Assembly: GCF_016811995.1 (NCBI RefSeq) | Contig: NZ_CP069159.1 | Coordinates: forward strand, 3,844,001 to 3,908,000 | Reading direction: 5' to 3' | Length of the DNA stretch: 64,000 bases | Source of the DNA: Citrobacter sp. R56 | GTDB lineage: Bacteria; Pseudomonadota; Gammaproteobacteria; Enterobacterales; Enterobacteriaceae | In this document: positions 1 to 12,076 of the stretch, in pieces | Layout of the letters: each line of letters starts with the position of its first letter | How positions within the stretch are numbered: position 1 is the first letter of the stretch | The notes under the pieces: model-generated | The model's input: only the letters and a program-made list of their open reading frames with translations | Told to the model about the DNA's origin: nothing | Databases searched by the model: none | Translations under genes and position numbers: made by a program

Positions 1-2
1 TT

Positions 3-794
3 TGGGAACAGGTACGAAAATACCGCGCCACCGTCACCGAATGCATCCCAATGATGATCCGTACGCTGATGGTGCAACCCGAATCGCCGCAAGACCGGCA
101 GCATCACCTGCGCGAAGTGATGTTCTACCTCAACCTGTCGGTACAGGAAAAAGATGACTTTATTACACGCTTCGGCGTCAGATTACTGACCTCCTACGGA
201 ATGACGGAGACCATTGTCGGGATCATTGGCGACAGACCGGGAGACAAGCGACGCTGGCCCTCTATCGGGCGAGTCGGTTTTTGCTATGAAGCCGAAATTC
301 GTGATGAGAACAACCGCCCTCTTCCCCCGGGGGAGACCGGTGAAATCTGTATCAAAGGCATCCCAGGGAAAACCATTTTCAAAGAATATTACGACCGCCC
401 GGATGCGACCGCAAAAGCGCTGGAGCCAGAAGGCTGGGTGCATACAGGTGACTCCGGCTACCGGGACGAAGAAGGCTTTTTCTATTTTGTCGACCGGCGC
501 TGCAACATGATCAAGCGCGGAGGGGAAAACGTCTCCTGCGTTGAACTGGAAAATATTATATCCGCACACCCGAAGATTCAGGACATCGTTGTTGTCGGGA
601 TTAAAGATTCTATTCGCGATGAAGCCATTAAAGCTTTTGTAGTGCTCAACGAAGGAGAGACGTTAAGCGAAGATGAGTTTTTCGGTTTTTGTGAAATGAA
701 TATGGCGAAATTTAAAGTTCCCTCTTTTATGGAGATACGAACCGATTTGCCACGCAATTGTTCAGGAAAAATAATCAAAAAAAATCTGAAATAA
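3..794 (+). CDS. caiC: carnitine/crotonobetaine-CoA ligase CaiC, 3' part
   Basis: This is the C-terminal half of an acyl-adenylate-forming CoA ligase; the left window edge removes the start. The frame is open from base 3, giving about 263 residues of a family about 517 long, so the methionine at base 51 is internal. Visible are the adenylation motif YGMTET, the hinge-region HTGDSGY with [19 protein letters not shown], and the C-terminal lysine motif CSGKIIKK, all typical of ANL enzymes. The protein is very close to E. coli CaiC, which activates carnitine, crotonobetaine or gamma-butyrobetaine with CoA in anaerobic carnitine reduction. caiD follows about 115 bases later on the same strand, consistent with the caiTABCDE operon. 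Confidence 0.96.
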   Translation, partial: WEQVRKYRATVTECIPMMIRTLMVQPESPQDRQHHLREVMFYLNLSVQEKDDFITRFGVRLLTSYGMTETIVGIIGDRPGDKRRWPSIGRVGFCYEAEIRDENNRPLPPGETGEICIKGIPGKTIFKEYYDRPDATAKALEPEGWVHTGDSGYRDEEGFFYFVDRRCNMIKRGGENVSCVELENIISAHPKIQDIVVVGIKDSIRDEAIKAFVVLNEGETLSEDEFFGFCEMNMAKFKVPSFMEIRTDLPRNCSGKIIKKNLK

Positions 795-909
795 CGCACA
801 CGGTGGGGAAATAGCCCACGCAGAAAAATATCACGACGAAATGGATGCAGCGCTTTGCAGGATCCGTGCTGCCTCTGTAACGGAATAAAAATAATTAAGG
901 AGTGAAAAA

Positions 910-1695
910 ATGAGTGAATCATTACATCTGACCCGCAACGGCCACATTCTGGAAATTACCCTGGACAGGCCAAAAGCGAATGCCATCGATGCCAAAACCA
1001 GTTTCGAAATGGGCGAGGTTTTTCTCCAGTTCCGTGACGATCCAGAGCTGCGCGTGGCCATTATTACCGGCGGCGGAGAAAAATTCTTTTCTGCCGGCTG
1101 GGACCTGAAAGCCGCCGCTGAAGGTGAAGCGCCAGATGCCGATTTTGGTCCTGGCGGATTTGCTGGCTTGACCGAAATCTTTGACCTCGACAAACCGGTC
1201 ATTGCTGCCGTTAACGGCTATGCGTTTGGCGGCGGCTTTGAGCTGGCGCTGGCGGCTGACTTTATTGTCTGCGCAGAAAACGCCAGCTTCGCGTTGCCGG
1301 AAGCCAAACTGGGGATCGTGCCAGACAGCGGCGGCGTACTGCGCCTGCCGAAACTGCTGCCACCTGCCATCGTCAATGAAATGGTGATGACCGGCAGACG
1401 CATGGATGCTGAAGAAGCACTGCGCTGGGGGATCGTGAACCGCGTCGTGAGCCAGTCTGAACTCATGGATAGCGCTCGCGAACTGGCGCAACAACTGGTA
1501 GACAGCGCACCGCTGGCCATCGCCGCGCTCAAAGAGATTTACCGCGCCACCAGCGAAATGCCGGTTGAAGAAGGCTATCGCCACATCCGCAGCGGCGCGC
1601 TAAAACATTACCCTGCCGTACTGCATTCCGAAGATGCCGTCGAAGGGCCGCTGGCATTTGCAGAAAAACGCGATCCGGTCTGGAAAGGACGTTAA
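910..1695 (+). CDS. caiD: crotonobetainyl-CoA hydratase CaiD
   Basis: This encodes a 261-residue enoyl-CoA hydratase/isomerase (crotonase) family protein, the same length as E. coli CaiD. The two crotonase signatures are present: [11 protein letters not shown], giving the first oxyanion-hole amide, and [15 protein letters not shown], giving the second, followed by [11 protein letters not shown]. CaiD interconverts crotonobetainyl-CoA and L-carnitinyl-CoA. The ATG at 910 is chosen because a good ribosome-binding site (AAGGAGTG) lies just upstream. It is the second-last gene of the cai operon, and a REP-like palindrome separates it from caiE. Confidence 0.97.
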   Translation: MSESLHLTRNGHILEITLDRPKANAIDAKTSFEMGEVFLQFRDDPELRVAIITGGGEKFFSAGWDLKAAAEGEAPDADFGPGGFAGLTEIFDLDKPVIAAVNGYAFGGGFELALAADFIVCAENASFALPEAKLGIVPDSGGVLRLPKLLPPAIVNEMVMTGRRMDAEEALRWGIVNRVVSQSELMDSARELAQQLVDSAPLAIAALKEIYRATSEMPVEEGYRHIRSGALKHYPAVLHSEDAVEGPLAFAEKRDPVWKGR

Positions 1696-1696
1696 T

Positions 1697-1776
1697 ACCT
1701 GATTCAGGCCTACAAAGAATAACTGTTTCGTAGGCCTGATAAGGCATTTATGCCGCCATCCGGCAAAAAACATAAA
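1697..1776. repeat. REP/BIME palindrome between caiD and caiE
   Basis: Inverted motifs TCAGGCCTAC, GTAGGCCTGATAAGGC and GCCGCCATCCGGC match the enterobacterial REP core. It lies within the cai operon, between caiD and the caiE ribosome-binding site. Confidence 0.85.
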
Positions 1777-1785
1777 GGAAAATTT

Positions 1786-2382
1786 ATGAGCTATTACGCC
1801 TTTGAAGGCCTGATTCCGGTGGTACACCCAGAGGCGTATGTCCATCCCAGCGCCGTACTTATTGGCGATGTGATTGTTGGGGCTGGCGTTTATATCGGCC
1901 CACACGCTTCGCTGCGCGGCGACTATGGCCGCCTGATCCTTGAAGCGGGCGCCAATCTCCAGGATGGCTGCATTATGCATGGCTATTGCGACACCGACAC
2001 CATCGTGCATGAGAATGGGCACATTGGACACGGCGCGATTCTGCACGGCTGCATTGTAGGGCAGGACGCGCTGGTCGGCATGAACAGCGTCATCATGGAC
2101 GGCGCAGTGATTGGCGAAGAGAGCATCGTCGCTGCAATGAGTTTTGTGAAAGCAGGATTTGCCGGTGCTCCCCGCCAGCTACTGGTGGGCACACCCGCAC
2201 GTTTTCTGCGTCCAGTGACGGACGAGGAGTTACGCTGGAAGCGGCTCAATACGAAGGAATATCAGGATCTTGCTGTCCGCTGTCGGGCCGCGCTACATGA
2301 AACACAACCGTTAACACAGGTAGAAGAAAACCGGCCGAGGCTGAAAGGCACCACGGAAGTAAAACCAAAATCGGAAATGTAA
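1786..2382 (+). CDS. caiE: carnitine operon protein CaiE
   Basis: This encodes a 198-residue left-handed beta-helix protein of the gamma-carbonic-anhydrase/hexapeptide-repeat type. Repeats of the form [21 protein letters not shown] run through residues 15-130, with the histidines of [15 protein letters not shown] in the metal-ligand region. I start at the ATG at 1786 (MSYYAFEG), preceded by AAAGGAAA; an upstream in-frame ATG at 1750 lies in a REP element and would add 12 unrelated residues. CaiE is linked to carnitine racemase/dehydratase activity, possibly by supporting CaiD or its cofactor; its exact role is not settled. It is the last gene of the operon. Confidence 0.96.
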   Translation: MSYYAFEGLIPVVHPEAYVHPSAVLIGDVIVGAGVYIGPHASLRGDYGRLILEAGANLQDGCIMHGYCDTDTIVHENGHIGHGAILHGCIVGQDALVGMNSVIMDGAVIGEESIVAAMSFVKAGFAGAPRQLLVGTPARFLRPVTDEELRWKRLNTKEYQDLAVRCRAALHETQPLTQVEENRPRLKGTTEVKPKSEM

Positions 2383-2387
2383 ATCAT

Positions 2388-2482
2388 GCTGGATGGCGCC
2401 AGCGCCTGTCTGGCCGTTCAGAAAGGTGAAAGTGTTTGCCGGATAAGGCGTTTCACGACGCCCTCCGACAAACAGGCCATTA
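2388..2482. repeat. REP/BIME element between caiE and caiF
   Basis: TGGATGGCGCCAGCGCCTGTC and GCCGGATAAGGCGTTTCACGACGCC form REP-like inverted units in the gap between the convergent caiE and caiF genes. It may also serve as a 3' barrier for both transcripts. Confidence 0.7.
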
Positions 2483-2485
2483 CGA

Positions 2486-2878
2486 TTAACGACGCATGCT
2501 TTTAGAAAGCATCATCTGCCATTTTTGTTCGCGATTGAGCTCCCTCGGCGGTACAGACATACAGGTTCGGCTCACCGGGCTGACCACTTTTGTCTGCGCA
2601 CTGATACCCAGGCGGGTATACAGTGAAGCATCAATATTATTGATACGCACCAGTCGCTGACATTGACATCCCCGCCCCTCAAGTTGGTTTGGAATTGTCT
2701 TGGTTTCGCAGGCTATTTCCCCAACCTCAGAGAGAATATAAGAAACCGTATTAATCGCTTTGCAATGGTCCATATCAAAATGCTTAGCGATCTCTTTGGC
2801 GGTAACCCAACGATTTTGCGCCATCACCCAATCAGCAATTAACAAATAAAGTGGTTTTTCAACATATTCTTCACACAT
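2486..2878 (-). CDS. caiF: carnitine operon transcriptional activator CaiF
   Basis: This encodes a 130-residue regulator closely matching E. coli CaiF (131 aa), which activates the cai and fix operons anaerobically when carnitine is present. The N-terminal half, EKPLYLLIADWVMAQNRWVTAKEIAKHFDM, has the look of a winged-helix DNA-binding domain. A cysteine cluster CQCQ follows near the middle, and the C-terminus ELNREQKWQMMLSKSMRR is highly conserved. The start is the ATG at 2878 (MCEEY); a GTG two codons upstream is also in frame. It converges with caiE, and the region upstream would carry its CRP/FNR-dependent promoter in the E. coli model. Confidence 0.95.
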   Translation of the reverse strand: MCEEYVEKPLYLLIADWVMAQNRWVTAKEIAKHFDMDHCKAINTVSYILSEVGEIACETKTIPNQLEGRGCQCQRLVRINNIDASLYTRLGISAQTKVVSPVSRTCMSVPPRELNREQKWQMMLSKSMRR

Positions 2879-3086
2879 AGGCACACCATTTTCACTAATT
2901 AAAATTCTTGCTCAGGCTCTGTCGGCGCAAATTAACGCAATGCCATTAGCCATATTAAAGTCGTGGATATCAGCGATAATATGCAAGTTAAAGATTAATT
3001 AGTGTGAGCTAAATCTTGCTTGTCACATTGTAAATATGATTAAAGAAATATAAATATCCTGGATTTACCTTATCGGCTCAAAAAAA
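2879..3086. other. caiF upstream region
   Basis: This AT-rich non-coding stretch lies between caiF and the carB terminator. In E. coli the caiF promoter is controlled by CRP and FNR. I see only half-sites here (TGTGA at 3003-3007), not a full symmetric CRP box, so no operator is called. Confidence 0.5.
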
Positions 3087-3106
3087 AAGGTTCCTGAAAA
3101 GGAACC
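3080..3106 (-). terminator. intrinsic terminator of carAB
   Basis: A perfect stem GGTTCC/GGAACC with a six-base loop is followed, in the minus direction, by an uninterrupted U run (forward A run 3080-3088), about 60 bases beyond the carB stop. Confidence 0.88.
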
Positions 3107-3125
3107 GTTAAGATTAATGGCAAAT

Positions 3126-3165
3126 ATTCCGTTTTGCCGGAAGGCGGGTAAGCCCCCGCCAGCCG
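3126..3165. repeat. REP-like hairpin after carB
   Basis: TTGCCGGAAGGCGGGTAAG and CCCCCGCCAGCC form a GC-rich REP-like inverted repeat between the carB stop and the terminator. Confidence 0.6.
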
Positions 3166-3168
3166 AGA

Positions 3169-6393
<3,225 letters not shown>

Positions 6394-6411
6394 TGTCTTC
6401 TCGGCTCCTGA

Positions 6412-7560
6412 TTATTTAGCGGTCTTACGGTATTGCTCGATAAGTTCGATAAAGTGATCGAACAGTGGCGCGGCATCGTGCGGGCCTGGGCTGGCTTCCG
6501 GGTGTCCCTGGAAACTAAACGCCGGTTTATCGGTGCGGTGAATTCCCTGCAGGGTGCCATCGAACAGCGATTTGTGGGTCACACGCAGGTTAGCAGGCAG
6601 CGTCGCTTCATCTACCGCAAAACCGTGGTTCTGCGCGGTAATCATCACCACGTTGTTATCAATATCTTTCACCGGGTGGTTACCACCGTGGTGACCGAAT
6701 TTCATCTTGATGGTTTTCGCACCGCTGGCCAGCGCTAACAGCTGATGGCCCAGGCAGATACCGAATACCGGAATCTCGGTCTGGAGGAATTTTTCAATCG
6801 CGTCGATAGCGTAATCACACGGAGCCGGGTCGCCAGGGCCGTTAGAGAGGAAAATACCGTCCGGATTCATCTTCAGTACGTCTTCAGCAGAGGTTTTCGC
6901 TGGGACAACCGTCAGGCGGCAGCCGCGGTCTACCAGCATGCGCAGAATGTTGCGTTTGGCGCCAAAATCGTAGGCAACGACGTGGAACGGCAGCTCTTCT
7001 TCTTTTTTGGCTTCTGGCAGTTCGCCTGCCAGCGTCCAGCTACCCTGAGTCCAGCCGTAGGTTTCAGCCGTGGTCACTTCTTTCGCCAGGTCCATACCAT
7101 TCAGCCCCGGGAACGCTTTGGCCTTTTCCAGCGCCAGCTGCGCATCCAGATTATCACCGGCGATGATGCAGCCGTTCTGAGCGCCTTTCTCACGCAGCAG
7201 GCGCGTCAGCTTACGGGTATCGATATCGGCAATCGCCACGATGTTATGGCGTTTCAGGTAAGAAGAGAGGTCTTCAGTATTGCGGTAGTTGCTGGCAATC
7301 AGCGGCAGGTCGCGAATGACCAGACCTTGCGCATGTACCTGAGAGGATTCTGCATCGGCTTCATTGGTGCCGACATTACCGATATGGGGATAAGTAAGAG
7401 TGACGATTTGGCGGGAATAGGAAGGATCAGTGAGGATTTCTTGATAACCGGTCATTGAAGTATTGAAAACGACTTCCCCAACCGCCGAACCCGTTGCCCC
7501 TATGGCCCGACCGTGAAACTGGGTTCCGTCTTCCAGAACCAATAGCGCTGACTTAATCAA
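6412..7560 (-). CDS. carA: carbamoyl phosphate synthase small subunit CarA (UUG start)
   Basis: This encodes a 382-residue glutaminase subunit. The class I amidotransferase triad can be seen: the cysteine in FGICLGHQL near 269, and the histidine and glutamate in GHPEASPGP near 353-355. It hydrolyses glutamine and passes ammonia to CarB. I choose the TTG at 7560 ([12 protein letters not shown]): it gives exactly the E. coli length, E. coli carA also starts with UUG, and a strong GGAGGG lies 7-8 bases upstream. A GTG nine codons earlier is in frame but lies upstream of that ribosome-binding site. Transcription is from the tandem promoters described upstream. Confidence 0.97.
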   Translation of the reverse strand: MIKSALLVLEDGTQFHGRAIGATGSAVGEVVFNTSMTGYQEILTDPSYSRQIVTLTYPHIGNVGTNEADAESSQVHAQGLVIRDLPLIASNYRNTEDLSSYLKRHNIVAIADIDTRKLTRLLREKGAQNGCIIAGDNLDAQLALEKAKAFPGLNGMDLAKEVTTAETYGWTQGSWTLAGELPEAKKEEELPFHVVAYDFGAKRNILRMLVDRGCRLTVVPAKTSAEDVLKMNPDGIFLSNGPGDPAPCDYAIDAIEKFLQTEIPVFGICLGHQLLALASGAKTIKMKFGHHGGNHPVKDIDNNVVMITAQNHGFAVDEATLPANLRVTHKSLFDGTLQGIHRTDKPAFSFQGHPEASPGPHDAAPLFDHFIELIEQYRKTAK

Positions 7561-7591
7561 AACACCCTCCAGAGAATATTCACTCACTTTA

Positions 7592-7634
7592 TTTGCATAT
7601 TAATTCATTTTGATTGCATGAATCAATGCAAATT
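7592..7634 (-). promoter_or_regulatory. putative tandem ArgR boxes at carAB P2
   Basis: Two imperfect palindromes resembling the ArgR box lie just upstream of carA: one around 7594-7607 (TGAATTAATATGCA on the minus strand) and one around 7619-7630 (TGCATTGATTCA). In E. coli the arginine-repressed P2 promoter lies in the same place. The two centres are about 24 bases apart rather than the usual 21, so exact box limits are uncertain. Confidence 0.6.
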
Positions 7635-7666
7635 TGCTTACCCATGTATTTCTGGCAAACGGCGGC

Positions 7667-7695
7667 ATTCTAGAGACAGACCAGACAAAAGTCTA
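7667..7695 (-). promoter_or_regulatory. carAB promoter P1 (pyrimidine-controlled)
   Basis: A minus-strand -10 TAGAAT (7667-7672) with -35 TAGACT (7690-7695) at 17-base spacing is followed upstream by an AT-rich tract. The arrangement matches the E. coli carAB P1 promoter. Confidence 0.7.
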
Positions 7696-7780
7696 CCTGA
7701 AAGGGGAATTTTTATTATTATTTTACGTCACTGAGATAAATCGCGCGATTTAACAGGCAAAAAGATCAGCTAAGTCGTTT

Positions 7781-7796
7781 CGGAAAACGCTTGCGC
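7781..7796 (-). promoter_or_regulatory. putative PurR box upstream of carAB P1
   Basis: The minus-strand sequence GCGCAAGCGTTTTCCG matches the PurR consensus ACGCAAACGTTTTCNT at most positions and lies about 110 bases upstream of the P1 start, where E. coli has its PurR site. The call is from sequence similarity only. Confidence 0.6.
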
Positions 7797-7940
7797 GACG
7801 AAAAGAGTATGGGAATACGCTACCAAGATGGAAAAAGTAGACCATCTGGTCAAAATTTACATAAAACCAACATAAACAAAGACAAAAACATGAAATTTCT
7901 AGCCACTCATGAAAAACAGATAACTAAACCAATAAAATAA
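7797..7940. other. non-coding region between the car promoters and the dapB terminator
   Basis: Part of the 429-base gap between carA and dapB. It is AT-rich and probably holds further upstream car control sequence (IHF/PepA region in E. coli). I see no gene in it. Confidence 0.5.
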
Positions 7941-7962
7941 AAGGGCAATAAAATATTGCCCT
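7929..7962 (-). terminator. intrinsic terminator of dapB
   Basis: A perfect stem AGGGCAAT/ATTGCCCT with a five-base loop (7942-7962) is followed on the minus strand by a U-rich tail (forward AATAAAATAAA), about 55 bases after the dapB stop. Confidence 0.85.
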
Positions 7963-8016
7963 ATGTAATCAATAAATTATGACTACAATGACCACATCAC
8001 TAAGGGTAACTCATGC

Positions 8017-8853
<837 letters not shown>

Positions 8854-9011
8854 TTAATTTTACGTAAATCGTTTTCAGATTAACCAGCGCGCTGCCGCAC
8901 CGCTAGCCAAAAACGTCGATAATTAGAATTTAATGATAAACAGGGTGAGATATCAGTAAAAGGCATGATGCATCGGAATAAGTCGCACCATACCGTTTGA
9001 TACACCTGGAT

Positions 9012-9926
9012 TTACGGAGCCAATGCCAGCACGTCTGCAACCCATTGCTGAAAACCAGCGACATCGATATCGAGGGCGACCTGTGCGTTTGCCGGTCTGT
9101 TCATTCGTCCCTCAATATCCACAACGGTTGTTCCGGCGGTATATTCCCCCTGCGTTTCTACCGCGACGAAGCACGGCTTGACGGTAAACAGATCCGGGCG
9201 AACCAGCCAGGCGATAGCGCAGAGGTCGTGCATCCGCACGCCAGTGCTCATTGTTCCGCTGCGATAGTGACTGAACAGGGCATGCAGCATCTTTCCGGTA
9301 CGATTCAGGGTGGGTAACGCGGCCAGATACTCCGGCGTCAGCATGGCCTGATTCGTGACATCCAGCCCGCACATCACAATTTCAATTCCACTCTGGAATA
9401 CACAGGCGGCCGCTTCCGGATCGACCGCGATGTTGAATTCGGCATTCGGGGTGAAGTTCCCCCGCCCGGCAGAACCGCCCATGATCACCAGACGGCGGAT
9501 ATTGAACGTACATTCCGGAGAGTGCATCAGCAGCAGTGCAATGTTGGTTAACGGGCCAATCGCGACCAGAGTGACCGGTTCCGGGGCGCTCATCAGCGCG
9601 TCACGAATGGCGATAAAGGCCGGTTTCGCCAGCGGCTGTCGGTCATGGCCAACAAAATCATAGCCTTCCATACCGGATTCGCCATGAACATCAGCGGCGT
9701 CGCGTAACGAACGCAGCAGCGGCTTGGCGGCCCCCTGCGCCAGAGGAACATCGGTATTCCAGAAATGCAGCAGTTGCAGGGCGTTACGGGTGGTTTTCTC
9801 CACCGAGACGTTACCGGCGACCGTGGTCATCAGCCGCAGATCAAGCTGAGGGGCAAACAGCGCAGCGGCAATCGCCGCGGCATCATCAATGCCGGGATCG
9901 GTGTCGAGAATAATGGGTAGGCGCAT
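9012..9926 (-). CDS. rihC: non-specific ribonucleoside hydrolase RihC
   Basis: This encodes a 304-residue nucleoside hydrolase of the IUNH family, the same length as E. coli RihC. The calcium-binding signature DTDPGIDDA is at residues 8-16, and the second ligand region [20 protein letters not shown], followed by DPEAA, is intact. RihC cleaves purine and pyrimidine ribonucleosides to base and ribose. The ATG at 9926 follows a GGAGA ribosome-binding site that abuts the T run of the upstream ispH terminator, so a separate promoter or readthrough must supply its transcript. Confidence 0.97.
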   Translation of the reverse strand: MRLPIILDTDPGIDDAAAIAAALFAPQLDLRLMTTVAGNVSVEKTTRNALQLLHFWNTDVPLAQGAAKPLLRSLRDAADVHGESGMEGYDFVGHDRQPLAKPAFIAIRDALMSAPEPVTLVAIGPLTNIALLLMHSPECTFNIRRLVIMGGSAGRGNFTPNAEFNIAVDPEAAACVFQSGIEIVMCGLDVTNQAMLTPEYLAALPTLNRTGKMLHALFSHYRSGTMSTGVRMHDLCAIAWLVRPDLFTVKPCFVAVETQGEYTAGTTVVDIEGRMNRPANAQVALDIDVAGFQQWVADVLALAP

Positions 9927-9935
9927 ATTTTCTCC

Positions 9936-9966
9936 ATAAAAAAATGCCAGACATCAAGTCTGGCAT
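9936..9966 (-). terminator. intrinsic terminator after ispH
   Basis: A nine-base perfect stem ATGCCAGAC/GTCTGGCAT with loop ATCAA is followed on the minus strand by seven Us. It closes the ileS-lspA-fkpB-ispH transcript and ends about 10 bases before the rihC start codon. Confidence 0.92.
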
Positions 9967-9992
9967 CTTCTCATAATCATCACGTGCAAGAT

Positions 9993-10943
9993 TTACTCTA
10001 CTTCACGAACATCCACTCGTAACTCTTTCGGCACTTCAAAAACGATGTTCTCTTCACGGCCTTCCAGCGGAATCGCTTCGCCGCCACCAAGCTCCTGCAG
10101 ACGCGAAATGACATTCTGTACCAGAATATCCGGTGCGGATGCCCCGGCAGTGACGCCAACGCAGGCCGCATTCTTGACCCACGTTTCCTGAATATCGGTC
10201 GCATCGTCGATAAGAAATGCCGTTTTCCCCATTCGCTGCGCCAGTTCAGCCAGACGGTTGGAGTTTGAGGAATTCTTTGAGCCGACCACTAACACCACAT
10301 CGGCCTGTTCAGCCAGCGCACGCACCGCTTCCTGACGGTTGGTCGTCGCATAACAGATATCGTCTTTACGCGGCCCGACGATTTTCGGGAATCGCTTACG
10401 CAGCGCATCAATAACGTCTGAGGTGTCATCCACGGAAAGCGTGGTTTGCGTCATAAAGGAGAGTTTGCCCTCATTTTTGACATTCAGCGTCCAGACATCC
10501 TCTGGGGACTCGACCAGGTACATCCCCCCTACCGGGTTACTGTACTGCCCCATCGTACCTTCGACTTCCGGGTGCCCTGCATGACCAATCAGGATCGACT
10601 CTTCGCCGCGACGGCTGGCGCGCGCCACTTCCATATGCACTTTCGTTACCAGCGGACAGGTCGCGTCAAAAACCGTGAGATCGCGGCTTTTCGCTTCGTT
10701 GCGTACCGCCTGAGACACGCCATGGGCAGAGAAAATCAGGATCGCACCGTCCGGTACTTCACTGATTTGCTCAATAAAAATCGCCCCACGCTCGCGCAGG
10801 GTGTCCACCACATAACGGTTATGTACCACTTCGTGACGAACATAAATTGGTGCGCCATAAATCGCCAGCGCGTTTTCCACAATGCTGATAGCGCGGTCTA
10901 CACCTGCGCAAAATCCGCGCGGGTTGGCCAACAGGATCTGCAT
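9993..10943 (-). CDS. ispH: 4-hydroxy-3-methylbut-2-enyl diphosphate reductase IspH
   Basis: This encodes 316 residues from the ATG at 10943 ([14 protein letters not shown]), the E. coli length; the frame is open 37 codons further upstream but that part overlaps fkpB. The iron-sulfur cysteines can be seen at Cys12 (GFCAGV), in DATCPLVTK near 96, and in [11 protein letters not shown] near 197. IspH makes IPP and DMAPP, the last step of the MEP isoprenoid pathway. One base separates its start from the fkpB stop, so the genes are translationally coupled. An intrinsic terminator follows. Confidence 0.98.
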   Translation of the reverse strand: MQILLANPRGFCAGVDRAISIVENALAIYGAPIYVRHEVVHNRYVVDTLRERGAIFIEQISEVPDGAILIFSAHGVSQAVRNEAKSRDLTVFDATCPLVTKVHMEVARASRRGEESILIGHAGHPEVEGTMGQYSNPVGGMYLVESPEDVWTLNVKNEGKLSFMTQTTLSVDDTSDVIDALRKRFPKIVGPRKDDICYATTNRQEAVRALAEQADVVLVVGSKNSSNSNRLAELAQRMGKTAFLIDDATDIQETWVKNAACVGVTAGASAPDILVQNVISRLQELGGGEAIPLEGREENIVFEVPKELRVDVREVE

Positions 10944-10944
10944 T

Positions 10945-11394
10945 TTACGCCTCCAGTGCCGGATCGACTTCCAGCACTTCAATATCAAAATGAACGATAC
11001 GCCCTGCCAGCGGATGGTTGAAATCAACGGTGATGGAGTCGCCATTAATTTCACGGATCACGCCAGGCATTTCACTGCCGTCCATTGCGGTAAAGAGCAT
11101 AATTGCCCCGATTTCGGGTTCGCCCGCGTCCATAAATTCCCGGCGCGAGAAATACTGAATCAAATCCGGGCTCGGTACGCCAAAGGCGGCATCCGGCTCC
11201 AGAGAAAACGTGGTCTTTTCGCCATTTTTCAGGCCAAGAAGATGCTGCTCCAGTCCTTCAGACAGAGAACCATCACCCAGGCGGAATAGCGCAGGTTTAC
11301 CATTATTGCGGGTCGACTCTGCGGTGGAGCCATCGTCGAGCTTTAAGGTGAAGTGCACCAGCACCGCACTGTTACTCTGTACTGATTTAGACAT
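10945..11394 (-). CDS. fkpB: FKBP-type peptidyl-prolyl isomerase FkpB (SlpA)
   Basis: This encodes a 149-residue SlyD-like FKBP, the same length as E. coli FkpB. The fold is recognisable from [18 protein letters not shown], the flap/IF region [29 protein letters not shown], and [10 protein letters not shown] before the last strand. It has no signal peptide, so it acts in the cytoplasm as a prolyl isomerase/chaperone. It sits between lspA and ispH in the ileS operon, but here a 180-base REP cluster separates it from lspA. Confidence 0.96.
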   Translation of the reverse strand: MSKSVQSNSAVLVHFTLKLDDGSTAESTRNNGKPALFRLGDGSLSEGLEQHLLGLKNGEKTTFSLEPDAAFGVPSPDLIQYFSRREFMDAGEPEIGAIMLFTAMDGSEMPGVIREINGDSITVDFNHPLAGRIVHFDIEVLEVDPALEA

Positions 11395-11404
11395 GCAGGT
11401 TGCT

Positions 11405-11576
11405 CTTTAAAATTGCTGCCGCCTGTTTGCCCGGTGGCGCTACGCTTACCGGGCCTACAAGGATTGCGATATATTGTAGGCCGGATAAGGCATTTACGCC
11501 GCCATCCGGCACAGGTTTGCCTGATGGCGCTACGCTTATCAGGCCTACAGCACCTGATAAGCGCCATCCGGCCATT
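11405..11576. repeat. BIME cluster inside the lspA-fkpB operon gap
   Basis: At least four REP-type palindromic units are packed here: CCCGGTGGCGCTACGCTTACC, GTAGGCCGGATAAGGC with GCCGCCATCCGGC, CCTGATGGCGCTACGCTTATC, and CCTGATAAGCGCCATCCGGCC. They alternate in orientation, as in bacterial interspersed mosaic elements. They lie between two genes of one operon and could stabilise the upstream mRNA or lower downstream expression. Confidence 0.9.
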
Positions 11577-11578
11577 TT

Positions 11579-12076
11579 TTATGCGGCTTTTTTCTCTTTC
11601 GAAGGCAAAAAGCCTTCCAGCACAATCATCGCCGCGCCGACACAAATTGCGGTATCCGCGAGGTTAAACGTCGCGAAGTGCCAGTTGCCGACGTAGAAGT
11701 CGATCATATCGACCACGAAGCCATGCCACAAACGATCAAATAAATTGCCCAGCGCGCCACCGATAATCAACGCATAAGCAATGTTATTCAGCTTTTGCGA
11801 AGCTTTTCCACGATACATCATCACCATCAGGATCACGCAGATACCAATGGCAATACCGGCGAAGAACCAACGCTGCCAGCCACCACTATCGGCAAGGAAA
11901 CTGAACGCCGCGCCGTAGTTACGCGCATAATGCAGATTAAGCGATGGGAACAGCGACACCGTATCCCCCAGAGCAAAATTCTGGAGGATCAGGTATTTGC
12001 TGCCCAAATCGATAATCAGCACGATCACCACCAGCCACAGCCAGCGCAGTCCAGTTGAACAGATAGGCTTACTCAT
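11579..12076 (-). CDS. lspA: lipoprotein signal peptidase LspA
   Basis: This encodes a 165-residue inner-membrane aspartyl peptidase (E. coli 164) that cleaves prolipoprotein signal peptides. Four hydrophobic segments are evident. The catalytic aspartates lie in [10 protein letters not shown] and in [16 protein letters not shown], and the N-terminal conserved DLGSKYLI is present. The ATG overlaps the ileS stop by one base (TGATG), so it is translationally coupled to ileS. It is the target of globomycin. Confidence 0.98.
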   Translation of the reverse strand: MSKPICSTGLRWLWLVVIVLIIDLGSKYLILQNFALGDTVSLFPSLNLHYARNYGAAFSFLADSGGWQRWFFAGIAIGICVILMVMMYRGKASQKLNNIAYALIIGGALGNLFDRLWHGFVVDMIDFYVGNWHFATFNLADTAICVGAAMIVLEGFLPSKEKKAA

